Shown here in pieces: positions 32,069-32,210 of a stretch of 32,210 bases of DNA. Numbering within the stretch: position 1 is the first letter of the stretch; every line of letters starts with the position of its first letter. This stretch comes from Sphingosinicella sp. (GTDB lineage Bacteria > Pseudomonadota > Alphaproteobacteria > Sphingomonadales > Sphingomonadaceae), in assembly GCA_013816585.1 (NCBI GenBank), contig JACDEE010000024.1, positions 1-32,210 on the forward strand, read 5' to 3'. The position numbers were made by a program, and so were the translations under genes. The notes beneath the pieces were generated by a model. The model had not been told where the DNA came from and searched no databases. It worked only from the letters and a program-made list of their open reading frames with translations.

Positions 32069-32210
32069 ATGCGAACAACTCCACCCATGCCGCTGCCGGT
32101 CAAGCGCATCCTCGCCAAGCTGGGCGCGGACATCAAAGCTGCGCGCTTGCGCCGTCGCATTACGATGACGCTCATGGCGGAGCGCGCGTTCGTCGCGCGC
32201 AGCACCTTGC
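32069..32210 (+). CDS. XRE/HipB-like regulator, 5' end only
   Basis: Forty-seven residues are visible before the window ends. KRILAKLGADIKAARLRRRI followed by TMTLMAERAFVARSTL is the start of an XRE helix-turn-helix. The R-R-R-I/L-T...MAERA.V...TL pattern is familiar from HipB-like antitoxins encoded ahead of a HipA-type kinase toxin. AAAGAGG precedes the ATG. If correct, a hipA-like gene should follow beyond the window and the element may carry a stabilising toxin-antitoxin pair. Confidence 0.7.
   Translation, partial: MRTTPPMPLPVKRILAKLGADIKAARLRRRITMTLMAERAFVARSTL

Noticed and set aside
1-32210. CRISPR arrays, rRNA or tRNA genes, integrase or replication genes
   Set aside because: No regularly spaced direct repeats, RNA-gene signatures, recombinase or Rep motifs were recognised anywhere in the window.

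Overview
The window looks like an accessory region (plasmid or integrative conjugative element) of a high-GC alphaproteobacterium, most probably a sphingomonad. The reasons are the VirB-type conjugation operon, a TonB-dependent receptor whose plug resembles ones I know from sphingomonads, and short dispersed palindromes of the form RATGTCCGC...GCGGAYRTT. No database search was possible, so family names rest on motifs read by eye. No replication gene, integrase or tRNA gene was seen, so plasmid and ICE cannot be told apart.

Layout. (a) 1-1975: mobilisation module, with a candidate oriT (VirD2/RP4-type nick motif on the minus strand at 298-306), a MobC-like accessory protein and a MOBP-type relaxase, translationally coupled. 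(b) About 1976-18655: 16.7 kb of cargo between the 3' ends of the mobilisation and transfer operons. It holds three exported NTF2-fold proteins, a truncated dicarboxylate/cation symporter, an exported tandem retropepsin-like protein, a POT peptide transporter, an exported SMP-30-like beta-propeller, an exported alpha/beta hydrolase coupled to a DoxX protein, an exported M28 peptidase, an exported RidA-fold protein, a LytS/LytTR two-component system, a TonB-dependent receptor with gene debris downstream, and an IS630-type transposase stub. (c) 18682-31104, minus strand: a compact operon virB1-B2-B3-B4-B5-eexN-B6-(B7 position)-B8-B9-B10-B11-virD4-LPD7, nearly every gene overlapping or abutting the next. 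(d) 31105-32210: an Lrp/AsnC regulator and the 5' end of an XRE/HipB-like regulator with a well-formed promoter and operator.

How the parts fit. Relaxase and MobC would process oriT, VirD4 would couple the relaxosome to the VirB channel, and EexN would block redundant entry. The cargo is dominated by secreted or membrane proteins: outer-membrane uptake, periplasmic hydrolysis, inner-membrane peptide uptake and a two-component regulator. This is compatible with uptake and breakdown of a peptide-like or amide/ester compound, but the substrate is unknown and the grouping may be only accretion.

The most unusual non-coding signals are a ~160-bp repeat present as two inverted copies in divergent promoter regions (about 2733-2893 and 7807-7967), the REP-like palindromes (one supplies the stop codon of the truncated symporter), a nine-G run upstream of the peptidase gene, and palindromes in front of virB1 and the HipB-like gene.
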